From assembly GCA_003427395.1 (NCBI GenBank), contig BFEA01000385.1, positions 1,121,574-1,148,654 of the forward strand: DNA of 27,081 bases. The letters run 5' to 3'. The notes under the pieces were generated by a model. It searched no databases. It was not told the DNA's origin and saw only the letters and a list, made by a program, of their open reading frames with translations. A program made the translations under genes and the position numbers. Shown here piece by piece: positions 1-8,551 of the stretch. The DNA is from Chara braunii (lineage: Eukaryota; Streptophyta; Charophyceae; Charales; Characeae). Positions within the stretch are counted from its first letter, which is position 1, and the number at the start of each line of letters is the position of its first letter.

Positions 1-82
<82 letters not shown>
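1..82. repeat. Compound (CT)n(GT)n microsatellite
   Basis: Positions 1-20 are pure CT and about 21-82 are pure GT dinucleotides. The tract is cut by the window edge, so its real length is unknown. The window also ends in CT repeats. Confidence 0.97.
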
Positions 83-84
<2 letters not shown>

Positions 85-384
85 CTGCATGGGTGACTCT
101 GAAAGTACATTGAAAGCTCTGTACCTGGCAGAAGTGTAGCGTTGAAATGTGTTAGGAATTGTTGATGATGTCTTTGGAAACTTTTTTAAGCGTTTTGCTC
201 TCATGAAGCTTGTGCTCCTTTGTATATGGGTATGTGAACGCCTTTACAGGTTTCTGTACCGCCAGCTCCTGTCAGTGATGAACATGATGCTGCGGAATCC
301 GTTTGTGTCGATTCAATTGAAACTTTTATGCATCGAATGGGAGACAGGGCTGAAGATTCCGCCAGCACCTAGGTTGTTTTTCCG
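83..384. other. Unassigned sequence
   Basis: This is non-repetitive sequence between the microsatellite and the GC-rich module. A 97-codon plus-strand frame starts at 149 but runs into the GC-rich repeat, shows no recognisable domain and is probably chance. Confidence 0.4.
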
Positions 385-499
385 GGCGCCCGGGCACCCA
401 ACTTGTGCCCGGATACCCGCCCGGGTGCCCGGCCGGGCATGACCCCCGGGCAGGGTTCCGGGCAGCCCCAGCGCAAAAAAAAAAAAAAAAAAAAAAAAA
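385..499 (+). repeat. GC-rich CCGGGC module with poly(A) end
   Basis: About 90 bp of CCCGGG/GCCCGG-rich sequence (385-475) runs directly into an uninterrupted poly(A) tract of more than 20 bases. A GC-rich body with a 3' poly(A) is what a short retroposed element looks like, but no RNA polymerase III box or target duplication is visible. The segment about 416-441 is repeated in the same orientation at 795-833, and a similar GC-rich/poly(A) arrangement occurs on the minus strand near 11,485-11,550. The class is not determined. Confidence 0.5.
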
Positions 500-791
500 G
501 CGGAAGTCAAAAAATTCTAGAAAATGTTGTGGACAATTGCAATACAAACAACTTTTGGCTGAGGGTCACATTAGAATTCCTCACCGAATTGGAGATAAAA
601 AAGAAAAGAACAAAATCACACTAAAGGATCCCCCTTTAACCCCTCTTAGCCCCTTTAAAAATAATTTATGCCACCCTTCCTGCCCCTTGACAGCCAACTC
701 TGGAAAAAATGAAATGAGCCCCGATTTGGGGTCCTCTGAGAAAGCGCAGAAAGGTATAAAAGAAAAAAAGAAAAAGAAAATAAAAAAATTG
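500..791. other. A-rich spacer between GC-rich modules
   Basis: The sequence is A-rich, with several AAAGAAAA runs (about 597-612 and 760-790). The reading frames across it are lysine-rich low-complexity frames. I see no gene. Confidence 0.5.
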
Positions 792-835
792 GCACGCCCG
801 GGTGCCCGGCTGTGCAGGCCCGGCCAGGCATGAAA
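792..835 (+). repeat. Second copy of the GC-rich module
   Basis: This segment shares CGCCCGGGTGCCCGGC and a trailing CCGGSCAGGCATGA-like end with 416-441 in direct orientation, with about 13 extra bases in the middle. It directly follows an A-rich tract. The two copies may bound a single insertion or be independent copies of one dispersed repeat. Confidence 0.5.
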
Positions 836-1550
836 AACTTCCTAAGCCAGCACTTCAATCAGGCTGACACATGTTGTAGGGGGGTGTCAGTAAATGTCGT
901 TCATTTTGTGTGATTCCAGTGGGCAGAGGATATATAGCTTTCAGTGTGCATCAATCAAGGTGATTTTGGTCCCCTTGCAACAGCTCACCACTAAGGTTAT
1001 GTATTGCTCGTTATTGCCGAAGGTGGACATAGCCACGGAGCTTAGGGACCGATGGGCTAAAAGGGACTGGCTCCCGCCAGCACGGATGATAGATGGAGGG
1101 AGCAATGTGCACTATTGAAGTCCCTTCCAGATCAGAAACAGTCGGGACTGCTATGACTGATTTGTCACCTTGTAGTCCCGGCAAACAATACAATACGATT
1201 ACCACAAGGTCCTGTGTGTGCAACTGCAATGGGATGGTGAGGATCAGCTCATTATTGTTTCTGCGAGATCATGGGTCAGTCCAAGTGGGCCCTGGCCTAC
1301 CTGGGTGTCGCGTGTGAAAATTGTACTGTGCAGTATGCATATCTTGGATGGAATTTTGTTTCCGGAAGCCCCAGTTCCAGTATATCTTCATGCATCAGAA
1401 GAAATCTGCATGGCTGGCGCTTTTGCGGCAGGATTCTTAGAGAGAAGGGGCATGGGAGGTACCAGTAGGCTGTCCTGATATGAGAACTCTGCTTGGATGT
1501 GCCGACGACCAGCTGATCGGTAGGTGCCGACCAGCCGCCCGGTCACCTCT
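836..1550. other. Unassigned sequence
   Basis: No tandem structure, RNA gene or recognisable protein domain was found. Several 60-90 codon frames overlap on both strands without any supporting motif. Confidence 0.4.
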
Positions 1551-1690
1551 GTGCCCCAGCCTGCCTGCTAAGCACAGTATCGCACAGCAAAGCAGGAGTG
1601 TGGCCGCTTAGCGCCCTCGTGTGCCCCAGCCTGCCTGCTTAGCGCAATATCGCACAGCAAAGCAGCAGCGTCGCCGCAATGCCTGCTCAG
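1551..1690 (+). repeat. 70-bp direct tandem duplication (2 copies)
   Basis: GTGCCCCAGCCTGCCTGCT begins at 1551 and again at 1621, giving a period of 70 bp. Both units continue through a shared TATCGCACAGCAAAGCAG block, with scattered substitutions. The two units are adjacent with no spacer. No function can be assigned. Confidence 0.9.
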
Positions 1691-2496
1691 GCCAGAATGC
1701 CTCCTATATAGAATGTGTGCCCTGCCGGGGCTGTCCCTGGGCCTGGCTTGTAGGGGCCCAGTAGCTTCCAGTTGGCCCAAAGTGTCTGCGCCCAGGCCCA
1801 GTTTCAGATACTGGCCTCTGCCTTGTGCAGTTAGGCTCATCGAGGTAGCCCTCCAGGCTCCAAGTGTTTGCCTCATTCTCATTGGCTCGTGGTGGATGTG
1901 TGACGACAATGCTGCATTCTCACTGGTCCATGGCCACTGTGTGATGTGTCGGCCACCCACTGCGTGTTCCAAGGGCGCAACCACCTGAGCCCTGGGCTCA
2001 ACCGTAGCATCCGGAGGTTCGAGAATGAGCCTCGTAATCTCGCTCTATATATAGTGAATCATCAATTCAATCAAATTGAATTCTCTCTGTCTTATGGTTG
2101 TTATCGTGTCGCCATAAGGCCCAACGAACACATACTAATGGACTTGCAGCCACGAAGTGGGAGACTGGAGCTTGAGTGGAAAACCGAAACAAAAATGCAA
2201 AACAGATGAAAGAAAACATGCACAGACCCTCGAAAATCTCGGCCTATCTGTTTCATACAAGTATGTTGCGAATAGCCAGGCTCGCCAGAGTTGGAACATT
2301 TCAGGAAGCGTGGTTCACACACTGTTTCTAGAATAGTACGCATTTTACCTCAACACTTTGTGTCCAGCAATCCGGCGGAGATGTCCAAATTGCTGCACTT
2401 TGTGCCTGGAGGCTGACAAGAGCGTTTTCCTTCGGCCTGGAAGCCTCGAGTGACTTCGTAGAGGTGCCATCTATCATTCCCCCAGCGTCTTCGTGG
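1691..2496. other. Unassigned, possible LTR or promoter-like segment
   Basis: The first half is GC-moderate with no gene. Around 2030-2095 the composition shifts to a TATA-like stretch followed by AT-rich sequence, a pattern seen at the U3/R boundary of plant LTRs. No paired LTR is present in the window, so this is only suggestive. Confidence 0.3.
2044..2053 (+). promoter_or_regulatory. TATA-box-like CTATATATAG
   Basis: This TATA-like decamer sits upstream of an AT-rich, CT-ending leader (about 2054-2093). It could be the core promoter of a solo LTR. No transcript or partner repeat supports it, and AT-rich sequence produces such motifs by chance. Confidence 0.2.
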
Positions 2497-2706
2497 GACG
2501 AAACAGTTTGTCACAGCCCCTCGTTTGTTGTCCTTTTCTCTCTCTCTGCCTACGGTTTACCGGGCAGTTCTGTTTGTGACGATATATATGTATATATATA
2601 TATGAAACTCCGACGAAACAGTTTGCCACAGCCCCTCGTTTGTTGTCCTCTTCTCCCTCTCTGCCTACGGTTTACCGGGCAGCTCTGTTTGACTATATAT
2701 ATATAG
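2497..2706 (+). repeat. 115-bp tandem repeat with (TA)n linkers (2 copies)
   Basis: GACGAAACAGTTTGTCACAG begins at 2497 and recurs, with one change, at 2612 (period 115 bp). Each unit runs through CCTCGTTTGTTGTCC, a CT-rich stretch, TACGGTTTACCGGGCAG and a (TA)n tract. A further copy lies at 11,100-11,188. The start forms a small stem, GACAAA/TTTGTC in the best-preserved copies. The family is dispersed; its class is unknown. Confidence 0.9.
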
Positions 2707-3175
2707 CACTAAAAACTGCAAAGGGCCGGACGTGATGCTTCCCGGCGGGCCCAGGGGAAATCGGTGCCACGCAGCGGTACCAGTGGGAGGCGGCAAGCTG
2801 TGGGAGGTGTTGAGGGTCTGGGCGCACACCTTCAGATACAAGTACATATCGGAGGTGCACCCTGGTACACCTAATTAGACAGTGTATTAACTTTTAAGTC
2901 TTCTTGCTCTTGTTCTGAGCGGACTACAAATATGTCCAAGCTGTTAGGGTCCTTACTCCCCCTCCTGATATGTAGCCACTACTAGCCAGTGATTTACCGG
3001 CAGGGCTACATATGTGATGCGCTATTGGAGACTTCTAACTTTGACGGGGTGTACTGTTTTGTCTTTTTCTTCCATGGTATTTTGGAAATTTGGTTGGTCT
3101 CATCTTCTAGCAGCCTTGTCCACCTGCATGTAATTGTCGGTTCGGGGTGTTGTGTCTTGAGTAACATCTCATAGC
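2707..3175. other. Unassigned sequence; U6 insertion target at right end
   Basis: No gene, RNA or tandem structure is recognisable. A 61-codon plus-strand frame at 2989-3174 has no domain. The right end is the pre-insertion site of the U6 retrocopy. Confidence 0.4.
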
Positions 3176-3195
3176 CTTATTTGACTGTGTATTCT
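3176..3195. repeat. Target-site duplication of U6 retrocopy (tail side)
   Basis: CTTATTTGACTGTGTATTCT is present here and again, identically, at 3332-3351. The two 20-bp copies exactly flank the U6 sequence plus its A-rich tail, as expected from target-primed (LINE-type) retroposition. Confidence 0.93.
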
Positions 3196-3234
3196 TTTTT
3201 TCTTTTTTTTTTTCTTTTTTTTTTCTTTTTTTTT
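3196..3234 (-). repeat. A-rich tail of the U6 retrocopy
   Basis: On the minus strand this is a run of adenines with regularly spaced single G interruptions, lying between the 3' end of U6 and the target-site duplication. Genuine U6 genes end in a short T-run terminator, so this tail marks a retroposed RNA copy and not a transcribed locus. Confidence 0.88.
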
Positions 3235-3332
3235 AATTTGAACCATTTCTCGATTTATGCGTGTCATCCTTGCGCAGGGGCCATGCTAATCTTCTCTGTA
3301 TCATTCCAATTTTAACAGATGTCCCGAAGGAC
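3235..3332 (-). pseudogene. U6 snRNA retropseudogene, near full length
   Basis: Read on the minus strand, the sequence follows plant U6 from its 5' stem (GTCC..TTCGGG..ACATC) through ATACAGAGAAGATTAGCATG, the GGCCCCTGCGCAAGGATGAC block and ATCGAGAAATGG to the 3' end, at about 98 nt. The ACAGAGA box and the AGC triad region are intact. The 5' stem has small deletions. No plant U6 promoter (upstream sequence element plus TATA) is visible in the minus-strand flank above 3351. The A-rich tail and the perfect 20-bp flanking duplication identify it as a retrocopy. U6 is the catalytic spliceosomal RNA; this copy is probably not expressed. Confidence 0.93.
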
Positions 3333-3351
3333 TTATTTGACTGTGTATTCT
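3332..3351. repeat. Target-site duplication of U6 retrocopy (5' side)
   Basis: This is the second identical copy of the 20-bp CTTATTTGACTGTGTATTCT, abutting (with about one base of overlap) the 5' nucleotide of the U6 copy on the minus strand. Confidence 0.93.
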
Positions 3352-3670
3352 GATATTGGTAAGGTGGTGTTTTCCCCTTTGCCCTTCTTCAGTTGCCATC
3401 CCCATTCGGCTGGGTCGAATTCGAGCTCCTGTATGGGCGTACCTATTTGGAATATAGTCTTTGGCCGTAGCCCCATTTACTCCGATTTTGCATAAGGACT
3501 ACACATGGACGGTGACTTCTTCTGGGTCTTGATTCAGTGTATAAACGGGGCGTCGGGATTGGAATGGCCGGTGGGGATCATTGCTGAAGCACAGTTACAT
3601 CCAGCTATTGGCCGCGGACGCCCGTCAGAACCCGAAAAGTGATGCAGGCCACCGTTTGTTTGTTTTTATC
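3352..3670. other. Unassigned sequence
   Basis: No gene, RNA or repeat structure was recognised. The sequence continues the pre-insertion locus beyond the U6 copy. Confidence 0.4.
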
Positions 3671-3690
3671 GACGGCGCGCCTGCGCCGTC
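3671..3690. repeat. Perfect 8-bp-stem hairpin
   Basis: GACGGCGC, a GCCT loop, then GCGCCGTC make a perfect 8-bp, entirely GC-closed stem. It lies 8 bp before a second perfect hairpin. It has no U-tract and the context is eukaryotic, so it is not called a terminator. Confidence 0.8.
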
Positions 3691-3698
3691 TCTTTCGG

Positions 3699-3762
3699 AA
3701 GAAACTCGTAGGCGACGAGTTTCTTTTCAGCAAGGCTGGCGCCGTGTACTAGCGGGTTAAGA
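3699..3762 (+). repeat. Hairpin-headed dispersed repeat, copy 1
   Basis: A perfect 11-bp stem (AAGAAACTCGT / ACGAGTTTCTT, 5-nt loop, 3699-3725) is followed by GCAAGGCTGGCGCCGTGTAC and TAGCGGGTTAAG. The same tail, with minor changes, follows a different-sequence hairpin at 10,083-10,145 and 12,502-12,564. The family is unidentified. Confidence 0.75.
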
Positions 3763-4830
3763 CATGCTGGCAAGCTGTTTGTTTATTAGGAGGGGTGTTG
3801 TCGACTGTCGTGTGTTCTCGTAAGGGCGCCAAGGGGCATACTGACGATTCTGCTCAGGAACGGGCTGATGTAAAGAGTGGGCCGTTTCTGCCCGCCTTTG
3901 AAATTCCTCACAGGTTGAGTTTTGTCTGTGTGCAGTGGCTTGTTTGTTGTGATGCAGGTGACGAGGGATTGTCAAGCTGCTGGGCGCAAGGCAGAAGGGT
4001 GTATATACCATACCACCGGTGGTGTAATTACAGAGCTCCTCCAATTCCAGTTCTCTCTCGAGTAAAAAATTCCTTCAGACATGTCTTCTGGCTTGGTTGT
4101 CATGACTGTGTTTGGCTGGGATGACATCGGGTATAGGTTTCTTGGTGTGTGATCGTGTGGCCGGAAACTCTCTTATTTACGGCAGGAATATTTTCTTGCT
4201 ATCCAAAGCAACAACACAATTGTTGGCTCGGTCTTTGCATCTGGCGGCAGCGGGTTTTGCTTTTCTGAATCGTCTTTGACATGGTTCAACGAACTCAGGT
4301 CTCTCATCACCATCCTGCAGGCAATGTATAATTTTTTTGTCACAGAGGTTTTGTAGTCCGCCTACTCCGGCTAGTAGCAAAGTGGCACCGAGGACAGCAG
4401 CGCCGCGGGCACAAATCGGGGACCTCCCATTGCAGTTTGACGCGGAGACTGGCGATGCAAAAAGTGGCTTGGCTTTACGAGGAGGACCAGATCACTGAGC
4501 AGGGCATTTAGCAATCAGGTTGTTGCCTGGTCTGTTCTCCTGTTTCTCTCCCTATTCTTTCCACGACACTTTCTCTCATTTCGATTGTCTTCTACAGACT
4601 GTGTCGTGGCGCAAGGAAGGGGTCTTATCTCGTGTTACACCGGTCAAGGAAAGGTCCTTAGGAGCTTGGTATTCATCAAATAAGGAGTGTTGTAACTTGT
4701 ACGATAATTTGTAATCATTAATTGCTTCCATGAATACGTCAGCCGTCTATGTATGTTTTCTTTCTTTGTGGTCACGACTCTTGAAATTGCCTAATCTTCT
4801 TTTGTTGGATAACCTATGATGCTGCAGAGC
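3763..4830. other. Unassigned sequence
   Basis: About 1 kb without a recognisable gene, RNA or repeat. The longest frame (3795-4124, plus, 109 codons) overlaps a 95-codon minus-strand frame and has no domain signature. Confidence 0.4.
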
Positions 4831-5139
4831 TTCGGTGTGTTTTTTTTTTTGCAAGCAATTGCAGTTGAGTCTGAGTGGCTATCTGAATTTTCTAAAACTT
4901 GTCTGGTAGTATATATATAGTTCTTATAATGCTTCCACAGCTTGGGAGAAATTCAATCCTCCAGTTTTTTTCCCTCTTCCTTCTTTTTTTTTCGGTGTTT
5001 TTTTTTTTTTGCAGGCAATTGCAGTTGAGTCTGAGTGGCCATCTGAATTTTCTGAAACATGTCTGGTAGTATATATAGAGTTCATGTAATGCTTCCACAG
5101 CTTAGGAGAAATTCAATCCTGCAGTTTTTTTCCCTCTTT

Positions 5140-5150
<11 letters not shown>
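4831..5150 (+). repeat. 160-bp tandem duplication with T-rich junctions
   Basis: TTCGGTGTGT-poly(T)-GCAAGCAATTGCAGTTGAG begins at 4831 and recurs at 4991 (period 160 bp). The copies share the CTGAGTGGCYATCTGAATTT block, a short (TA)n tract, GCTTCCACAGCTTRGGAG and a closing T-rich tract. They differ by scattered substitutions and T-run length, so the duplication is not very recent. Confidence 0.93.

Positions 5151-5172
<22 letters not shown>
5136..5172. repeat. Poly(T)-rich tract
   Basis: A nearly pure T run closes the second copy of the 160-bp tandem unit. It may be the poly(A) tail of a minus-strand retroposed sequence or an expanded homopolymer. Confidence 0.8.
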
Positions 5173-5173
<1 letters not shown>

Positions 5174-5440
5174 ACCCAGGTTGTTGTAGAGGTGGGATGG
5201 ATACTGGGCAGATGACAGTCACACACTGTAATCGGCCATGCGGTTGTCCAGATGAACCCCTCTGAAGACCCCACCCACCCTTCCTCTCATCTTTTTGCCC
5301 TGCCGCACCCCCCCCGCCCCCTCCCCTGTCTTACCCTACTAGTGTTAACCACCCAGGACCACCATCACCCATCACATCTTGGCGGGTGGACCTGACCAGA
5401 CAGCAATCCTGCAGTTTTAATAAGGTGGGAGAACAAACGA
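5173..5440. other. Unassigned sequence with a C-rich tract
   Basis: A pyrimidine-rich, C-dominated stretch lies near 5270-5330. No gene is recognised. Confidence 0.4.
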
Positions 5441-5505
5441 CACCCCTAGCTCGGTCGGTACACCCATGAACTATCGAAATATAGACTGGAGTTACAAATC
5501 CGGAT
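5441..5505 (+). repeat. tRNA-like SINE head, copy 1 (degenerate)
   Basis: TAGCTCGGTCGG resembles the RNA polymerase III A box (TRGCNNAGYNGG, one mismatch). It is followed by ACCCATGAACTATCGAAATA and a weakened B-box-like GTTACAAATCC. The same order and the shared CCATGAACT..CGAAA/TGAAA middle occur at 7159-7215, where both boxes are better preserved. This is probably a decayed tRNA-derived SINE head. Confidence 0.5.
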
Positions 5506-6660
5506 GCGGAGGGCAACCAGAGGAGTGAAAACAAGTAAGTGAATCACCTGGGGTTGGTCAGCTCAATGATATGGGATTATATATCACGGCCGTTGCCCTC
5601 TGAAAAGAACAAAGATAAAAAGGGTGGGAGAAGGAACTTTAGCAAGAAGAATTTTTTCGACTGTTTTTGTTGCCTCCGCCAGCACGGAGGACCGGGAGGA
5701 GCTCATGTTTGTTTGAAATATGCTCTTGTGCATTTCACGCCTTTCCTTTTCTTCTAAACCACCACTACCCTGCGGCCATGCCACTGATCATGCCAATGCA
5801 CAAGGGAGCAACGAGTCAGTTTTGTCTGCTGAGCCGAATAAGCTGGCTGTTTTCAATGTGGTTGACGTACCCGAGCTGAGGGTGGAAAAGGTGCCTGTTT
5901 AGGGCGTTGTAGAGGGAAGACGTCTCTGGTAGAGGTCCAACTCGACGCTGGATTTGGACATCGCAGGTCCGTGGAAAATCGGGCGCGGCTAATTTTGATT
6001 TGGAACCAGGGGTGATTTAAATGGAGCACAACTTCACCAGGCTGCTTGCGTACGTGCATCCAGCAGGCTTTGGGGGGGGGGAACTCATAGGGGGAATGAA
6101 ATAACAATTATAGCATGCAATAGAAGAACTACGACTCTGCAACCAAGCATCCAACGATTTTTCGGCTTTTCCAAGTGGACAACGTTTTACGGTTTTTCGT
6201 CCTTCCAAACGGATGACGTTGCGGCTTACAGAGGAAGAACGCAGAGGAGCAGCAAACCTTTTGAGAAGATTCACAACAGAAGCAGAGGTGTTTATGGAAA
6301 CACCACAAAAAAATAGAAGTGCCATTTTTTTTTTCAAGTTGTATAACTTGTATTGTCTTTTTTTTTATATTCGAGTGCCAAATGCTACGGAAAATTGTCT
6401 GAAATCAGTGAAATGCAGTTAGTAGTAACCTAGTACATTATGTACTATTAAATAAATATTATACTATAAATAAATATTATTATATAATTACACCGTACTC
6501 TTTTCTTTTAGGATGCGGATGCGTGACTGACTTCATACCCTGACTAGTTCTTCCACGGCGCTTTAGTCGAAGGTGAAACAAGGAAAAAGGCAGCAATTTG
6601 ACTGCATTGTGGGGTTGTTAAAGAGAGTTTTCCAGATCCTGACTAGTTAGCAAGCATGAT
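5506..6660. other. Unassigned sequence
   Basis: More than 1 kb with no recognisable gene. It contains G- and T-runs (6070-6080, 6325-6334, 6358-6366) and an AT-rich patch near 6430-6490. Overlapping frames at 5853-6107 and 6017-6337 (minus) have no domain. Confidence 0.4.
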
Positions 6661-6693
6661 TGATTTTTTTTATTTTTTTTTTTTTTTTTTTTG
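6661..6693. repeat. Poly(T) tract
   Basis: A T-run with one A interruption lies about 80 bp upstream of the second U6 copy. It could be a tail of a minus-strand insertion. Confidence 0.8.
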
Positions 6694-6769
6694 TGCCAAG
6701 AAGAAGAATCAGAAACTGCCTGCCAGCATTGATTACTCTGACATCCAGAGGATTGACATGATTGGAATT

Positions 6770-6938
6770 CTTATGGACATCCATTATTAAAGTTGAAACA
6801 ACAGTCGTATATATAATTAAAATCAAGCTCTTTATTGAAAAAAAAAAAAAAAAGTTGAGACAACAGTATGATGCAGAGAAGATTAACATGGACCCTGTGC
6901 AAGGATGACACGTAAATCGAGATACGGTCCAAATTAAA
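6770..6938 (+). pseudogene. U6 snRNA pseudogene, interrupted
   Basis: GGACATCC at about 6775 matches the 5' stem region of U6. The body resumes at 6875 with CAGAGAAGATTAACATGG, CCTGTGCAAGGATGACACG and AAATCGAGATACGGTCC, then AAATT. Compared with U6 it has several substitutions (AGCATGGCC reads AACATGGAC; GCGCAAGG reads GTGCAAGG). The segment between the two parts is a 46-bp poly(A)-ended insert with a 16-bp flanking repeat. It is more diverged than the 3235-3332 copy and in the opposite orientation. It is not expected to make functional RNA. Confidence 0.82.
6790..6867 (+). mobile_element. Small poly(A)-ended insert inside the U6 pseudogene
   Basis: AAGTTGAAACAACAGT (6790-6805) and AAGTTGAGACAACAGT (6852-6867) differ at one base and flank a 46-bp AT-rich segment that ends in a run of about 14 adenines. 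A short body, poly(A) end and flanking duplication are the marks of a retroposed fragment. The body is too short to identify. Replication slippage that duplicated 16 bp around an A-run is an alternative. Confidence 0.6.
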
Positions 6939-7158
6939 ATTCCGCTTGGAATCACTGACCAACCTGTAGAAGATTGGGAAAAATCAGTGAGTGGAAAAGG
7001 CACTCCCAGGCAAACGTCAGGTTGGAATTCTATATAGTAACCCCAAAGACTTGCCTAGAAGAATTCGAAGCACTTACTCGAGGAATTGGTCCACGGGTCA
7101 TGAAAAAGTGCTGGTCATTACAACAGAAAAAAAAAAGAAAGCATGATGGGGGACAAAC
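6939..7158. other. Unassigned sequence
   Basis: No gene is recognised. It contains a short A/G-rich run near 7125-7140 just before the tRNA-like head. Confidence 0.4.
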
Positions 7159-7215
7159 TTGCCTAGCTTAGTTGGAATGCCCATGAACTGTTGAAACAGG
7201 GAGCCAAGTTCGAAT
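7159..7215 (+). repeat. tRNA-like SINE head, copy 2 (A box and B box intact)
   Basis: TAGCTTAGTTGG matches the A-box consensus TRGCNNAGYNGG completely. About 40 nt later GTTCGAATCC matches the B box. The segment between carries CCATGAACTGTTGAAACAGG, which resembles an anticodon arm. No clear acceptor pairing is seen, so it is not called as a tRNA gene. The related 5441-5505 copy argues for a tRNA-derived SINE. A solitary decayed tRNA is the alternative. Confidence 0.6.
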
Positions 7216-7615
7216 CCAGACTGACTTTGTGTGAGATTATGTCGAGGTTGGAGCATAAGAGTGCTTGTTTTTGAGATGATGTCGAGGTTGCAGCGTAAGA
7301 GCAGGAGGAGAACCTATGCTTTCTATTGTTTGGTCCTCTCTTATGTTGTTTCATCATGTGGAGTTGGTGGTTCAACGTGTGTGTGGGTTGCGAGCGATCG
7401 TGGTCATACTCACATCGCTCAAGTTTCTTACATGAGTACTTGTGAGTGGATGATGTTGAGTGTGCAACGCAAGACTAGGAGCGTCTGTCTTTTTATGTGA
7501 GTGGGTGTTGTTGAGACAACGTTATGTTATTTCAATATGTGCATGTGGGGTCGTGAGTTATGGACGAGGTACTTCACTCTTTGCCCCTTCTGGCCTCTTT
7601 CTTTACTCTTTGCCC
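7216..7615. other. Possible SINE body or unassigned
   Basis: The first part repeats GAGATTATGTCGAGGTTGGAG / GAGATGATGTCGAGGTTGCAG-type phrases (about 7231-7252 and 7274-7294), a 43-bp direct duplication. The remainder has no recognisable gene. Confidence 0.4.
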
Positions 7616-7617
7616 CT

Positions 7618-7646
7618 TCTGCTCTCTCTCTATCTATCTCTCTCTA

Positions 7647-7708
<62 letters not shown>
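7618..7708. repeat. Compound (CT)n(CA)n microsatellite
   Basis: CT dinucleotides with a few TA interruptions (about 7618-7662) change to an uninterrupted CA run to 7708. Frames across it are low complexity. Confidence 0.97.
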
Positions 7709-7710
<2 letters not shown>

Positions 7711-7728
7711 CAACCTGTTGATAGTCGG

Positions 7729-7751
7729 TGAAAGTCTGACAAAACAGTTTG
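7729..7751 (+). repeat. Dispersed 23-nt motif TGAAANTCYGAYRAAACARTTTG
   Basis: This motif occurs shortly after a microsatellite. Near-identical copies lie at 2603-2625, 11,091-11,113 and 14,778-14,800, in each case just after a (TA)n or (CA)n tract. It includes the stem GACAAA-ACAG-TTTGTC. It probably marks the edge of a repeat family linked to simple repeats. Confidence 0.6.
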
Positions 7752-8160
7752 TCATAGGCATGCTTTTTTTTCAGTGTATACTGAATATGACAACACACAC
7801 TCACACACAAACTTACATTTCACGGAGGCGAGTTGTGGACAGCCTCCAAAGCGCCCTTGGCCTACATATGGGCCTTCTTGTCATCCAGGCCATGGTGCTT
7901 TTTCACACTGCAGCACTCCACAGGGGGGTCTGGAAAGCAAATTCGAACACTAAGGGATTTTAAACCCGGATTGAACCTGTGAGTGGCGTTCAGCCTTTGA
8001 ACGCAGACCATGCACTGAAACATAGGCAAAAGAAATTCCTTAGAAGCTTAAGTGAAATGGGAGACGCCAAAATCATCGATTTAAAAAGTACGCGAGGTTA
8101 GGCAAATTGCTAAATGGAATGAAAATATCTCAATTTTGATTGGCTGTACTGGAATGATCT
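7752..8160. other. Unassigned sequence
   Basis: No gene, RNA or repeat is recognised, apart from a short CA-rich stretch near 7792-7808. Confidence 0.4.
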
Positions 8161-8162
8161 TT

Positions 8163-8462
8163 CACGACGTAGTCTGCCATAACACAGCCAGTTAATTTTT
8201 ATTGCACGACGTAGTCTGCTGTAAGACAGCCATTTAAATTTTGTTGCACGTGTAAATACGTATTATAATCCGCCATTCCACTAGAACAAGGTGAATTGTA
8301 ATATTTCGCTTTTGCACTCAAAATTTTCTGCACCCTGCTGTAACACGTCGAAGTATATCTTTTAGCATGTGTAAATATGCAATAATCCACCATGCTCTGT
8401 ATAACAAGTCGAATCCGAAGGCACTTATTAGTTTCGTTATCGCACTCAAAAATTTGTGCACC
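8163..8462 (+). repeat. Nested small tandem repeats
   Basis: CACGACGTAGTCTGC starts at 8163 and again at 8205 (period 42). A second, more diverged pair, GTGTAAATAYG..AATCC to GCACTCAAAAWTTTSTGCACC, spans about 8249-8333 and 8369-8462. The related CACGTCGAAG appears between them. The region looks like a decayed local satellite. Confidence 0.7.
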
Positions 8463-8551
8463 GAGGCTGACCCTCCCCGCGGCCGGTGTGAGACTCTACT
8501 CCACGGCCTGCATGGTAGCCAGTGCAACTTATGGATTTCGTCAGCGGAGGT

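Noticed and set aside
1713-1988. Overlapping 91- and 138-codon frames
   Set aside because: They are on opposite strands in GC-moderate sequence, with no motif and one running into the 70-bp tandem repeat.
3235-3332. Functional U6 snRNA gene
   Set aside because: It has an A-rich tail in place of a T-run terminator, a flanking 20-bp duplication and no visible U6 promoter.
3671-3725. Tandem hairpins as bacterial-type terminators
   Set aside because: The context is eukaryotic and repeat-rich, no U-tract follows either stem, and no gene ends nearby.
7159-7215. Functional tRNA gene
   Set aside because: A and B boxes are good, but acceptor and D-stem pairing cannot be closed and there is no T-run terminator right after it.
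7460-7963. Long open frame (167 codons) on the plus strand
   Set aside because: Its core is the (CT)n(CA)n microsatellite translated as Ser-Leu and Thr-His repeats. The frame is open because of the simple repeat.
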